Positions 30,987 through 42,043 of a DNA stretch of 64,000 nucleotides are shown one piece after another; positions within the stretch are counted from its first letter, which is position 1; every line of letters begins with the position of its first letter. The stretch is from Karstenula rhodostoma CBS 690.94 (Eukaryota; Ascomycota; Dothideomycetes; Pleosporales; Didymosphaeriaceae), in the NCBI GenBank assembly GCA_010093485.1, contig MU001508.1, positions 634,051 to 698,050 on the forward strand, written 5' to 3'. The position numbers were made by a program, and so were the translations under genes. The notes under the pieces were generated by a model. That model was not told the DNA's origin. It saw nothing but the letters and a program-made list of their open reading frames with translations, and did not search any database.

Positions 30987-32708
30987 GGTGAAGGTGAAGC
31001 ACTGTGCGGGCGACTCTGGGTGGGTCTGGGTCGTGGCTGCCTCGACGCGCGGAACTGCAAATTCTTCACACGGTCAGTAAAAACTCGCCAGAGTGGAATT
31101 CATGCATCAAGCATCAAGAGCGATATCAGAATTTTCAGTGTGTATATTAAAAAGAGTCCTCATGGAGAATAGGACAGCTCCAATAAAGGTGTTCATCATT
31201 TCGCGTCAGCAGCAACGGCAGAGAGGAACTTACAATGAGACGCCGCGTCAGAGCCTGACGCAGCCTCGGCCGCGTATCGAAAGCGGCGATGACGAGGCTG
31301 GATGGCACCGGGTATATGGTTGTTGGTGTGGGAGGAAGAAGACGGACGCGAGAAAGAAAGAGCTGTGTGTGAGGCTAAGCTAGGTGTGTAGGCTTGGCAC
31401 GCTACGCTCAGTCGGTCTGACATGGCATCCAATGCGGGCATTGCGGGGTCGCCCATCATGGTTGAGAGTTGAGAGTTGAGAGAGCCGCGTCTCGTTATGG
31501 CCAGGCAGCTGGAAGCGCAGAGGCACGATCCAAGAAGCCCCTGTCTTTGAGCATGTAATTTCCTGTTCCTGTTGATAGCATGGGTGCTGTCGAGGCTGCA
31601 GCCAGAGTCGGCGACCAACGCAGCGGCGGCTGGGCAGCGATCCCCGGTCAACGAGGCTCGTCAGAAGTTGCAAGACGAACTGCCATGGTCGCGTGAAACA
31701 GGACATGCGAGTACGAGGCATTGCATTGCATTGCGCGTGTCTGGCTGTCCGCACTACGCCTTCGCCCACGGCGGAGACGATTCATCAGCAGGGCGCGTGA
31801 TGGCTGCGGTTGCTGCTGGCGGTCGAGTCCCGCGTTAGTGTTTCATGTTTTCGGTGCCTCTGGCCGGGCTAGACAAAAGAAGCAAGGCCGCGCTCGTGAG
31901 GGAGCAGACCGAACATGAGCCCCCGACGCCGCAGAGCATAGTTGTACCATTTCATGTCCGCCAGACCGCCGTCCAGCTGTGCGAGTGCTGTCTGCCCGCC
32001 TCCCCCTGAAGCCGCCCGTCGGTAGTCGACCTAGACGTGCGAGCCAAAAATAGAGCGACTCCAACTGACTCCAACTGGGACGAACCACGCCCGCCGCTCA
32101 CCACCAGAAGGCCTCGAGCGCATCCGCCCGCTCGCGCACAACCCTCGACCCTCGACCAGGCCGCCCCCGCCAGCGCCGCACCTTCTCGCCCTCGCTGCTG
32201 CTCTGCGCTGCTGCAAACAGGCCGCGCCGCTGTCCTTTGCGCGTTCACTGGGTAAGTCTTAGCGCCAGGTCCCCGCAACAGCGCTTCCCCAGCCGCTGCT
32301 GCTGTGCGAATATTGCGAAATCGCCGGGCGCACCGCACCACTCGTCCCGTCGTGCTTTCCAGAACCCCTCAAGCGCTCCTTCCAGACCCATTGGCTGCCG
32401 CCTTCCCCGGAAAAACACTCGCACAGGCACCGAACCACCCACCGCCGGCGCTTTCGCAAGTCAGCCTGCCCGAACCGCTGCCCTGAGATACACCGTCACC
32501 GTGTCCGAGCACCACGCGGGCGGCGTGGCCGAAAGCTGCCTGGTTGCGCGCATATGCCACTGGCGGTGCTGCTACCCGACCCTTCACCCCGGACTGCGCT
32601 TCCGCCCGCCATTGCGCCCCCAGCGAGTGCCGGCACTCATAAACACGCACGGTTGAGCTGTTCCCCGCTGACAGCCGAAGCCTCCAGTCTCGACATACAC
32701 CACCTCGC
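30987..32708. promoter_or_regulatory. Divergent intergenic region, ssu72 and nbp2-like
   Basis: A 1.7-kb stretch between two start codons. A strong donor-like GGGTAAGT at 32250-32257 may mark a 5'-UTR intron of the plus-strand gene. No coding gene supported. Confidence 0.4.
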
Positions 32709-34229
32709 ATGACCGACACGCGCAACGAGAACCCCGCCGACGCGCGACGCCTCGCTGGCATCACCGAAGGCGTCGCCGTCCGAGGCCGCCCCAACCAAAG
32801 ACACTCAGCCATGGCTGCTGACGTACTGTCGCCCCGGAGCGAGCCAGGCTCCCTTGCCTCCCCCAACGCAAACCGCACCTCTCTCCCCCCGCTCGTCACG
32901 TCGCCGCCGTCAAAAGCGAAGCTTGAGCGGGCAAGCTCGTATGCCACCAAGCGCCTCTCCACCTTCTCCAATGCCTCGGCTTCTCAGTCCGTACACACGC
33001 GGTCACGGCCACAGTCCACAGCATTTCCCATCTTCCACTCGAGTCTCCCCTACAGCCTCGTACGGGACTTCGCATATGGACCGCTGCACCCGCTCTTCTA
33101 CGGGCCGCTCCCGGAACACCCCTCCGACATATCCACACCCGCTAGCGAAGTGAGCCGGCGCCTTTCAGACCCGCCCGCGGTTGCATGGCACGACGATCAT
33201 GGGTGGTCTGCTGGCACTGGATCATGGGACACAGGAGACGGAGAGCAACTGCCAATGACTGCGTACGAGGGAGGCCCACCCTACGAAGAGGACGAAGAGA
33301 TTTCCAGCCCTGTAGTCACAAGCCACACGCGACACAAGAAACACAAGTCCAACATTGTCAACTTCGACCAGACCCGCGGCCGGAGAGGCTTCCCGGGAGA
33401 GCGGGCTTCCTTCGCGGGCGCGAACGGCGACGGCAACCACGTCTACTATGTCAATGACATTCAGGACACCACCGGACCAGGCGGAGAGTACATCACATAC
33501 CCACCAGAGCAATCCTCATCGTTGGAAGTCCCAACTGGCGCATCGCGACGAGACTCCCATTTCGCGACAACCCTGCCACAGCGCACTTACACCGATGACG
33601 AGGGCCCACCGTACGACTCCGACGAAGACATGTCCGAGAACGAAAATTTTCTCAATGAAGACAGCCGTTTCTCGCGAGATTACCAATTCACGATTGTCTC
33701 GCCCGACGAGGAGATGCACGGAAAAGCTGTTGCTCTTTTCGACTTTGAGCGAGAAAACGACAATGAGCTGCCACTTATCGAGGGACAAATCATACTGGTT
33801 TCGTATCGACACGGCCAAGGATGGCTCGTGGCACAGGACCCCAAGACTGGCGAGAGCGGCTTAGTACCAGAGGAATACGTCCGACTGCTCCGCGATATCG
33901 AAGGAGGCTGGAACGGATTAATGAACGGAACTACGTTGCAGCAAGAGTCGGCTAGCCTGGAAGGGCTGTTGTCTCCAGTATCAGCCGGCCCTGAGGCCAA
34001 GACTCCCACACAAGCAGAGCACGTGGCTTACACGCCGGTCATCTCAACGTTCTCGACCAGTACCAAGGATCTCGAGCCATATCCCAAAGAAATGCTTGGC
34101 ACACCCACCACGGCTCACGGCAACTTCCCGAAATCCAAGGACGGCGAGAAGACCGAGGGGCCAATGGAGGGTGTTGAAGCGAGCCCTGAGCCTAGCAGCC
34201 GCCCGCAGAGCCAGGGAACGAAGCCTTGA
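32709..34229 (+). CDS. Nbp2-like SH3 domain protein
   Basis: Single exon, 506 residues. The first 330 are Ser/Pro-rich and disordered, with conserved islands (SLVRDFAYGPLHPLFYGPLP; acidic YEEDEEISSP; DDEGPPYDSDEDMSENENF). A single SH3 domain spans about residues 338-395: KAVALFDFERENDNELPLIE with the ALYDF-type start, then GWLVAQDPKTGESGLVPEEYV with the binding-surface Trp and Pro-x-x-Tyr. The domain order fits fungal Nbp2-like adaptors, which link PP2C phosphatases to MAP kinase kinase in HOG/cell-wall signalling. The C-terminal 110 residues are low complexity. Assignment to Nbp2 rests on the SH3 and layout. Confidence 0.72.
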   Translation: MTDTRNENPADARRLAGITEGVAVRGRPNQRHSAMAADVLSPRSEPGSLASPNANRTSLPPLVTSPPSKAKLERASSYATKRLSTFSNASASQSVHTRSRPQSTAFPIFHSSLPYSLVRDFAYGPLHPLFYGPLPEHPSDISTPASEVSRRLSDPPAVAWHDDHGWSAGTGSWDTGDGEQLPMTAYEGGPPYEEDEEISSPVVTSHTRHKKHKSNIVNFDQTRGRRGFPGERASFAGANGDGNHVYYVNDIQDTTGPGGEYITYPPEQSSSLEVPTGASRRDSHFATTLPQRTYTDDEGPPYDSDEDMSENENFLNEDSRFSRDYQFTIVSPDEEMHGKAVALFDFERENDNELPLIEGQIILVSYRHGQGWLVAQDPKTGESGLVPEEYVRLLRDIEGGWNGLMNGTTLQQESASLEGLLSPVSAGPEAKTPTQAEHVAYTPVISTFSTSTKDLEPYPKEMLGTPTTAHGNFPKSKDGEKTEGPMEGVEASPEPSSRPQSQGTKP

Positions 34230-35160
34230 AGCACTCCTGCCATCTCTGGAAAGACTTTAGACGATAGTGAGCGGGGATGATGTCTCCTTTCTGTGGAGGA
34301 TTGAACGCCTCACGACTTGCGATACAGCCTCGGCTGGACACTGATACATTTCACGACATTCGCTTCTTCACCATGTTTTAAATCATACTTTTAGCATTGC
34401 ATTTTCCGCCTTGGCTTGTGCGTCGCTCGCTCGCCAGCAACAAACGTCTCTGATCTGGGGTAACTTTTACGAGACAGGTCGTTTTCAAGGCACACGCCTA
34501 CCGCGGGAGGCCTGTTTTTTTCTGGCTTCGGCTTCGGCCTCGGTGGCCGTTACAGAACACCTCTCGAAGGGGTTTCCACTTCGGGGAAGGCAGGAGCACC
34601 GAAACAACGCAACGAGCACATCGAATTGTAGTTGTACGCTTCCGCCCATCTCATGTTGACGAAAAAGACATGTGGGCAGGACTAGGGATTGGTTTGGGAG
34701 AAATGGAATTGGATTAGGGGGGCATCGGGTAGGAGTCGGATACCAGGGGATGGGCTCTCGGGTGCACGGTGCAACTTCATGAGGCTGGGGACAAGGAAGA
34801 TTACTGATACGTGCGAGATTAATGAATGGTTGGTTATGGTATGAAGAGAAGAGAATATTGAAAGTTTGAGTTTGCTCTGCGCTTGCGGGTTCGCTGTGAG
34901 GTAGAAAAAAAAAATATTACGTGCAACCGTGTGAGTGTTTCTTGAATGCGCTCTGCCACGCTTGACGGGCTTTGGCGTGACGTGCATTTGGCCAGCGTGT
35001 CTCGGGTATGTTGGACTAACGGAAGTTGAATGCATGTGTCGCTTGCTAAGAGGCGCGCTTCGACCATCCATCCCGTGGGGCTTGGGGAGGAATCGATGCA
35101 TATAAGCCGCGTCTCGTCGCTTTTTCAAGCTTCTCGCACTGCGGGCTTCGCTGCGTTGGG
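34230..35160. other. Intergenic, 3' flank of Nbp2-like gene
   Basis: No gene seen. It leads into the repeat-like array. Confidence 0.45.
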
Positions 35161-35164
35161 GCGA

Positions 35165-37035
35165 CTGAAAATGACATGGGTCGAGTTTCATGGGCTGCGG
35201 GTGGCGGTGGAGGACTAAAAGATATACCAGAAAGATCTTCATGTGGGGAGGGCGTGGGGCTGTCCAAAGAGATAGCGGACGAGATCTATGTGGGGAGGGC
35301 AGTTGGCTGGGGGGTGTCTAAAACAGCGTTCACATCTGGCGCATGGGGATGGTCGGTCGGGGGTGGGTGGAGGTGCGACGTTTGGCGTTCCGTTGCGCGG
35401 GACAGTTGGGGGGTTTGCTGTGCTGCGGTGGCGAAAAACGGCATCAGCAAAGGCGATGTGGGAGGGGTGTGTGGACGTGCGAGATCACTGCAAGGTGCAA
35501 AGTATGGGACGGGGTGTGGTATGCATGTCTTCAAAGCGTAGTGCATGTGTTCCATGTGTGGAGTGGAGAGACGCTCGAACGACATTGCAAAACGTCGCGT
35601 GGGAGCGGGTTGGTGGTAAAGATCTGATCGTGATCGTTTATGCGAAGAAGGCGCGCGTTGTCTGAAACGCTTTCAGAAACTAGCGATGTGGGAGTGGTGG
35701 AGCTTGTGGAGTGCTAAAATGCGCAGCAAGCATGTACATGGGAAGAGTCGTGTGGGGGATATAAGCTGCGCGCGTCTTTGGGATCAGGTTGGGAGTTTAC
35801 GGGTTGGCCGAGGGGTGTGGGTGGAGACTAAAATATGGCAGGAGCGTTGTTATGGGAGTGGAGGTGGGTGTTTGGAAGGAATACTTCATCTCAAAATAGG
35901 GGAAGGGTGGGGAGCGGTGTGGAGAGTACAAAACGGAATTTGAACATTTTATGTGGGAGGGTGGGTTGGCTGTTTGGAAGCCTATGTCAGTTACGTTTAT
36001 GTGGAGGATGGCGTGAGTTGTCTAAAGAAAAGGCTGTACAAGTCATGTTCAACGTTGCATGGAGAAGGGTGTATGGGTTAAATTTGGGAGGTTGAGTTGG
36101 GACTCACAGTTTGGCTGCGCGTCGAAGGTGGGGATCAAGATCTACATGATGCAGAAACATGGGAATTTAAGGAGTGTGTCGATACCTCGTGGGTTCCATT
36201 ATTATGGGAGGAGGGTTGTGCAGAGGACCAGAGGATGAATTGTGGAGCTTTCATGTGGAAAGCGTGAGTTCTCCAAAATCTACAGAACTCGCTCGCATGG
36301 AAGTGGTGGGGAAACTCTAGCCCTACTATCCCTATTGGCGATGCAGTCGGTGTCTAAGATCACATGAAGTCGGGTATATGTTGTCGCGTCTTCTCGGTCT
36401 GCTTTACTCCTCACTTTTCCTTCGCTGCAGGCGGTGACTAAAACGGGAAAGAAATAGCAGAATGGGAGAGGTGGGGTGTGTCTTAAGACTTGCCTGATTC
36501 TCCAATTATAGGAGGAGGTCGGTGTGAACTCTGTGGAGATCTAAAGCAATTGTCTGCCCGCTCATGTGGGGAGGAAGTCGGTTGTCGAAAGATCTAAATG
36601 CGCCGCTTGCATGGGAACGGTCTTGGAGGGCTCAAATCTATATAATGTACTCCCCATGTGTGGGGAGGAGGAAACGGTGTCTAAATGGCTAGATATATAT
36701 ACTCATGTCCCCGCTTGGCCTGGACAATCACCAATGCAGAGGTAGTCTGCTATCCCACTACACCTTTTCCGATGAGACGTGGGATGGAGTTGGGTACTTA
36801 AGCTGCGTTTCCAAGATCGGATCTGCCAGTTACATCCGGCTGCTACGCTGAGGGAACTAAAACTGCAACGGCTCTAAGATATGGCGGCGTGGGTGCGCTT
36901 TTAAAAAGAACCTGGCGAAAGATGCATGGGATTGGCGTGGAGATCTAAAAGAATCACCCTTGTGTACGATTGAATGTGGGTGGGCGTGGATGGTCCAAAA
37001 GACCAAGACCACCATTCCATGTGTATTTAAGTGTC
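35165..37035 (+). repeat. Degenerate array of about 50-base G-rich units
   Basis: Across 1.9 kb without a credible ORF, two motifs recur in fixed order. The first is a G-rich box near CATGTGGGGAGG (clear examples at 35240, 35288, 35685, 35951, 35999, 36252, 36563, 36655, 36974). About 15-30 bases later comes a TCTAAA-like box (35215, 35317, 35714, 35828, 36021, 36437, 36540, 36593, 36680, 36945, 36994). Neighbouring TCTAAA-like boxes are mostly 45-58 bases apart. AGATCT also recurs at least seven times (35233, 35283, 35619, 36138, 36538, 36588, 36942), far above chance. Units are too diverged to be a recent satellite. They end at a TATTTAAG near 37024. Function unknown: an old minisatellite, a protein-binding array or repeated promoter-like modules are all possible. 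Confidence 0.6.
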
Positions 37036-38381
37036 GATATTGCAGTCCCTCACACTTGTACATCGTGGCTCAGTTGCAAAAGACTTCATCACCCCCGGCT
37101 TTGATACCGCTCTAGCCCACGCTCCGCAACAATGACTACGCCCGCGGTATCAAGTACGACGCTCCCACTGAGACTTGCCCTTCACTTTTGTATCGAGAGA
37201 CTAAATTAACCCAGCCCAATCCCCACGTGTCGTCTTCTTCTGCCGGAGGCCCTTCCAGTACCCTCTTCACATGGAATTGCTGCAGATTTACGTCAGCCCG
37301 TTGGCGCCTACCAATCTTGCCGTTCACTTGAGAGAGAGAAGCAATGGGATGAGTGGGATCTTGTGGTAAGTACAGTTAGAATACCGTGCGCATATCCGGA
37401 AGCCTCCTATATATGTCACGCGTACTGGGTACTGTAGGGGATATTCCTCGTATTCTCTATCTATGCATATCGTGGTGTGTGTGTGTGTAGGTTCTCCCCC
37501 TGCGGTGCAGGCTAGTTCCCCGATCCACCGGGGCGCAACTGCCATACTCGGCGTATCCGCCACAATATACCCGAACTTTCACCACGTACTATAGCAAGAA
37601 AGTAGAGCAATGCACCTTTTATGAACTATAATTAAGGAATTACTTATATAGCGAAGAAATGTTTAGAGGAAAATACATCTCTTTCTTTTGGGGCTTTTTC
37701 AATCTCAATGCACCGACTTAGATACAACCCGATTTGGAAGCCAAGAAGCGGATTGTGGGGAAAACGCAGCGGAAAATTCTCCCACTGACTGCTGCAGGCG
37801 TATAGCAAGTCCTTTAAAACCTGCAGAAGGACAAACAAACTCCTGCGCGCTATGGGAGCTCCATAAATTCATTACGGATGCCGACGATCTAAGAGATGAT
37901 CGTAAGTATTGGCAATGCATAGACAGATCAATCATATGCCGCGTGGTATGTGTTTGAATGGAGCTTTAACCTTGGCTACTGAAGCAATAGTCCAATGCAC
38001 TAAGGTGTGCCCTTGGAGATGCAGCGGTATTTACAACTTCAGATAGGAGTCATTTCTCAGGTTGGAGTAGCCTATGGAGTACAGAGTTTTTGCGTACGCA
38101 GTGATGAGCAGCGCAGGAATGTCTACAATTGAAAGTTTTGAATCTTTACTGGAAGTAGTCTTCTATCTTATCCATGTTTTGACTTTCATACAAATATGTT
38201 AGGTATTCACTGAAATGCCGCTAAAGGTGGACTAGCCCCGGTCGGGAAGCATTAGTGCGAGACCCGCGGAGATGATGTCAACACCAATTCCAATGATCGC
38301 TCCATGCCACCAAAAGTTCACCTGACGTAAAACAGCATCAATCGAGGGTCCCAGCATAGCGCTGGAGAAGAATCGTCGACC
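37036..38381. other. Gene-free stretch upstream of TDT transporter
   Basis: No supportable gene. A short frame of 22 codons starts in a CAACAATGAC context at 37131, about 105 bases after a TATTTAAG box. A GT dinucleotide run lies near 37475-37490. Confidence 0.4.
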
Positions 38382-39781
38382 ATGGCGCACCCAAATGCCG
38401 CAGAGACCACACCTTTGCTCGGGAACGGCAGGATGCCTCTACGAAGGATCCTCAACGACACTCGCGCACGGAAACATTTGCCCTTCAGCGAGCGGCTACA
38501 TCACTTCACCTGGGCATGGTTCGAATGTACGATGTCGACGGGCGCGATAGCCACAGTGCTCGGCCAGCAACCCTTCGGCTTTGACGGCCTCCAGACGATA
38601 GGGAAAACATTCTTCATCCTGGACCTGGTCCTGTTTCTCACCTTCTGCGCATGTATAACGTACCGATTCATCCGTACACAGCCCGGTGCGCTATCCACGA
38701 GCCTGCACCACCCGGAAGAGAGCTTCTTCTTCGGAACCTTCTGGGTCAGCATCGCCTTGATCTTGTACGGCATACAGCAGTATGGCGTGCCGTCGTCGGG
38801 ACCGTGGCTCGTCAAGGCGCTCGAGGTGCTTTTCTGGACCTACGCTGCGTGCGCTGTACTAGTCGCCGTGTTCCAGTATCATGTCATCTTCGATACCCGG
38901 AAGCTGCCTGTCACCGACGCTTTGCCGGCGTGGATTCTTCCCATATACCCGTTCTTGGTGCTGGGTCCGCTTGCAGCTGTGCTGGAGTATAGCCAGCCGC
39001 CCGAGGCAGCGTTGCCGATAATGCTAGGTGGTATCTGTTTCCAAGGCTTGGGATGGGGCGTCGCACTGAGTACGTAATGCCGGGGTCCAAAGTGGGTGTT
39101 GCGGCTGTTATTGATGTCCAAGATTTTCAGACATTGGTAACGGGTAAGAGCTAGAATACCTACTTCTACCTATTCCCTCTACTTTTCGCCATGTTACTAA
39201 CTTTGTACCCCCTCCCTGTAGTCATGTACACCATCTACGTCACGCGCCTCATCAACAGCGATCTCCCTGAGCCAAGCAAAAGGCCAGCAATGTACGTTGC
39301 CGTCGGGCCAGCAGCATACACGGCAAACACACTAGTCGCATTGGGAACGCAAGCCCCCAAAGTCCTGCCTCCGGATTTCCTCGGCATCGGCTCCTTCCCC
39401 GTGGGCGAGGTCTGGAAAGCCATCGGAGTACCATGTGGTATATTCCTCTGGCTACTCGCATTCTGGTTCTGTGCGCTGTCCACCGTCTCCGTGCTCTCCT
39501 CCCGGAAGGAGATGCACTTCACGTTGAACTGGTGGGCGTTCATATTCCCCAACGTGGGCTTGACTATTGCACTCATTCAAATCGCAAACGTGTTGGATAG
39601 TGATGGCATCAAGGGGGTTTGCGCGGCGATGACGGTTGTGTTGGTTGTGCTGTGGGTCTTTGTGGCGGTGATGAATGTGCGGGCTGTTTGGAGAGGTGAT
39701 GTACTGTGGCCGGGCATGGACGAGGATTTGGAAGGGGAAGGGGAGCATGGAGACGATGAGGAGGAAGGGTGGGAAACTTGA
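38382..39781 (+). CDS. TDT-family anion/C4-dicarboxylate transporter (Mae1/Ssu1-like)
   Basis: Two exons, 38382-39069 and 39222-39781, encode 415 residues. The 152-base intron (GTACGT, TTACTAAC branch, CTGTAG) joins GWGVAL to IMYTIYVTRLI. About ten hydrophobic helices are visible. The family hallmarks are WFECTMSTGAIATVL near the first helix and LHHPEESFFFGTFWVSIALI. The middle helices hold LPIYPFLVLGPLAA-like text, and LNWWAFIFPNVGLTIAL lies near the end. The C-terminus is acidic (EGEGEHGDDEEEGWE). Members export or import malate or sulfite across the plasma membrane. The substrate cannot be fixed by eye. Confidence 0.88.
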
Positions 39782-40397
39782 TTGTGACGTGGTTTGCCTG
39801 TCGAAGCGTCGCATGGAGTTGGAAGTCGCAGGCCCAGTCGTGCATGTTAGACTAAGGAAGCGGGATACCGTAGCCCGTATCCCAATCGTGTATAACGGTA
39901 TTGTGCTGCAATAGCCAGCTACAGTGAAACATTTGCGTGTGAAAGATGAGCTATTGGTACTGGTCCGCGTGAGGATTGATATCGCTGTCCTCGAGAAAGT
40001 TCACTCTCTTATTTCAACCATGTGAAGCACTGCATGGAACAGCGAGTGAATTGCCACAGGTATTGAATCTCGAAGTCGCAGAAAATTGAAGAGGACAACG
40101 GCGAAACCCATCACTCACTGCAGCCTCAAACAATGGTAAGAGGGTATAAAGTCAGTGGCTGCGGACCCCCAGATACCGCACTACAACTCTACCACATTCC
40201 AACCACCTCTCCTTTCGAGAACAAGCTACAACTCTATAACACCCGGACGTCAATCAACCCATCCCAGTGTCCCAACTCGACATATCCTTCTCCAGTCTTC
40301 CAAGTCGACATATCCTTCTCCAGTCGTATCACACCCACATACGTCTTGCACATCAACCACCACCACACCAAGCCCAAGACCCGAAAGCAAACAAAGC
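39782..40397. other. Intergenic
   Basis: Holds a 28-bp direct repeat near its end and the promoter of a tiny zinc-ribbon gene; nothing else seen. Confidence 0.45.
40277..40325 (+). repeat. Two-copy direct repeat, 28-bp period
   Basis: tcgacatatccttctccagt (21 bases with the final c) occurs at 40277-40297 and again at 40305-40325, about 70 bases upstream of the zinc-ribbon ATG. It probably lies in the 5' leader. Confidence 0.85.
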
Positions 40398-40541
40398 ATG
40401 TGGAACTCAAGAGAGCCGCTCTACATACAGTGCAGCAGTTGCCAGGCCTTCTCTCGCGACGAAGACTGGATATACAATCCCACGGGAACGGGGAGTAGAT
40501 GTCCAAAATGCGGCATGGTTGCACCTCTAGTACCAGCCTAG
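40398..40541 (+). CDS. 47-residue zinc-ribbon microprotein
   Basis: ATG in an AAAGCATGTGG context opens MWNSREPLYIQCSSCQAF, continues to SRCPKCGMVAPLVPA and stops at TAG 40539-40541. Two CxxC knuckles 21 residues apart, the second CPKCG, form a zinc-ribbon. The open frame continues upstream, but that part is low-complexity Ser/Thr/Pro and contains the direct repeat, so I take the start next to the motif. Function unknown; small zinc ribbons of this type are often missed in annotation. Confidence 0.5.
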   Translation: MWNSREPLYIQCSSCQAFSRDEDWIYNPTGTGSRCPKCGMVAPLVPA

Positions 40542-42043
40542 TAGCTTTGGCCATGGGGCGAGGCACGCACTCCAGGGGGATGTCAGAGCCAGAGCAGGGA
40601 GTTTGGGCTCTGTTTGTTTAGCTGGGGGTACGTTCTGGGCCGAGGAGGGTTGAGGTGTTTTCAGCGATAGCGATGCGAGGCTATGGGGGTGTACCGCCAG
40701 TGTTTGTATATTATCGAGTTTGAACGATTTCGTAGATTTCATGTATCGAGATGTTGCATTGGTTTACGCGAAGCTATCCTTTCCTCAGCGTGAAGCGGAT
40801 ACGTGGTCGCGATGGCTTTTACGAGGGCAGCGTTGGAACATGGTCTATATGTACTAACCGCATGGAGAAAGCGCGGACAGCTCACCCACGGTGCGATGAT
40901 AGGCAAGGTCTGCAGTCGTGTGCAGTCGTGTGCAGACGTATGCAGGGGCGCAGGGCTAAAGGGGGATAGATACAAACTTGATTTGGTGTTTGTTGGAGCT
41001 CGCGAAGAGTGGGCAATTGGATGAAGCTCTCGTGACGAATTGTGACTCTGTAGAAGCACCCGGTGTCTTGCAGAGATTCGTATGCTGGGCCGGCTCGAAG
41101 GGCTGGGGCCTGGGTCAATGAATTGTGAAACACAGCGGCGAGCAGAGATGGCCCAGCTAGCCGCATACGAGGTTGGTATGGGTTCAGCTGGTCAGCGCAC
41201 ACGATGAAACGTAGCGGAAGAGACTGGCGAGCTCTCGTGCGGTAGCAGCAACGGCGGAGGGCATCTCGATGCGCATAAACTTGTGCGATGACGTTGGGGG
41301 CGAAGCATGTTATGCTAATGCTATCCATATTATCGCCGGGATGGCGCCTTGTTGACGAGCAGTTCCTCTCCGCCGCGCCGCTCGAAAAGCTGCCTCTCTC
41401 CACCGGCCACCTGCTCCGACGCGCGAGATGCCCGAGTCGCTGTACGGACGCTGCACCGCCGGCGCCTTGCCTCGCTAGTTTGTGCAACTGCCCCGTCTGT
41501 CGCTGTCGCTGTCGCTGTTGCTGTTGCTGTTGCTGTTGCTGCACCCCGCCCAGACGTCCGCCCTATTACCTATTACCTACTGCCTGCCTGACCGTCCTCG
41601 CCCGGACCTGCATCGCCCTTTCGCTCCCTCCCAGACTTTCCGCTTCGTACGCTCGCTTTCCCCCCGTTGACCCTTCCGGACGCCATGTGCCTGGCGCTGT
41701 AGAGTAGCCACCGCGACCGCCAGCTGCCAGCTGCCAGCCTATCCCCCGACGCTCTCCGCCGCCCGTTCCACCCACGCCACACCATCCTCGACCGCCGCCA
41801 GCGTTGCTGTTTCCCACGCCGAGCCTGTCCTCAGGCGTAACCTCCTACTCCGCGACCGCCCTCGACTCTGCCTCCCCGCCCTACGCCCGTGTACCCGCCT
41901 TGCTTCCACACGCGCCCCTGGAAACCTCACCGCCGCACACGCGTGCCCTGCCACGTCGACACGCTATCCTGGCCTGGAGCTGCGACCACACCGCAGTCCG
42001 CAATCTGCACAGTGAACATGAAGAGAGGGACCCGGGCGCGATA
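40542..42043. other. Intergenic, promoter and leader of TRP-like channel gene
   Basis: About 1.5 kb. Contains a CTGTCG/CTGTTG hexamer-like repeat at about 41496-41542 (ctgtcgctgt, then ctgttgctgt). The open frame of the downstream gene extends back to 41804 but only to a TTG and with leader-like composition. Confidence 0.45.
41496..41542 (+). repeat. CTG-rich short tandem repeat
   Basis: About 47 bases of ctgtcg units turning into ctgttg units, in the leader region of the TRP-like channel gene. Confidence 0.8.

Noticed and set aside
35176..35665. Overlapping open frames in the repeat array, rich in Gly, Trp and Val
   Set aside because: They arise from the G-rich units in all three frames and have no conserved start or domain.
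41804..42043. N-terminal extension of the TRP-like channel frame
   Set aside because: Starts only at a TTG, has leader-like composition, and the ATG at 42044 places a signal-type segment correctly.
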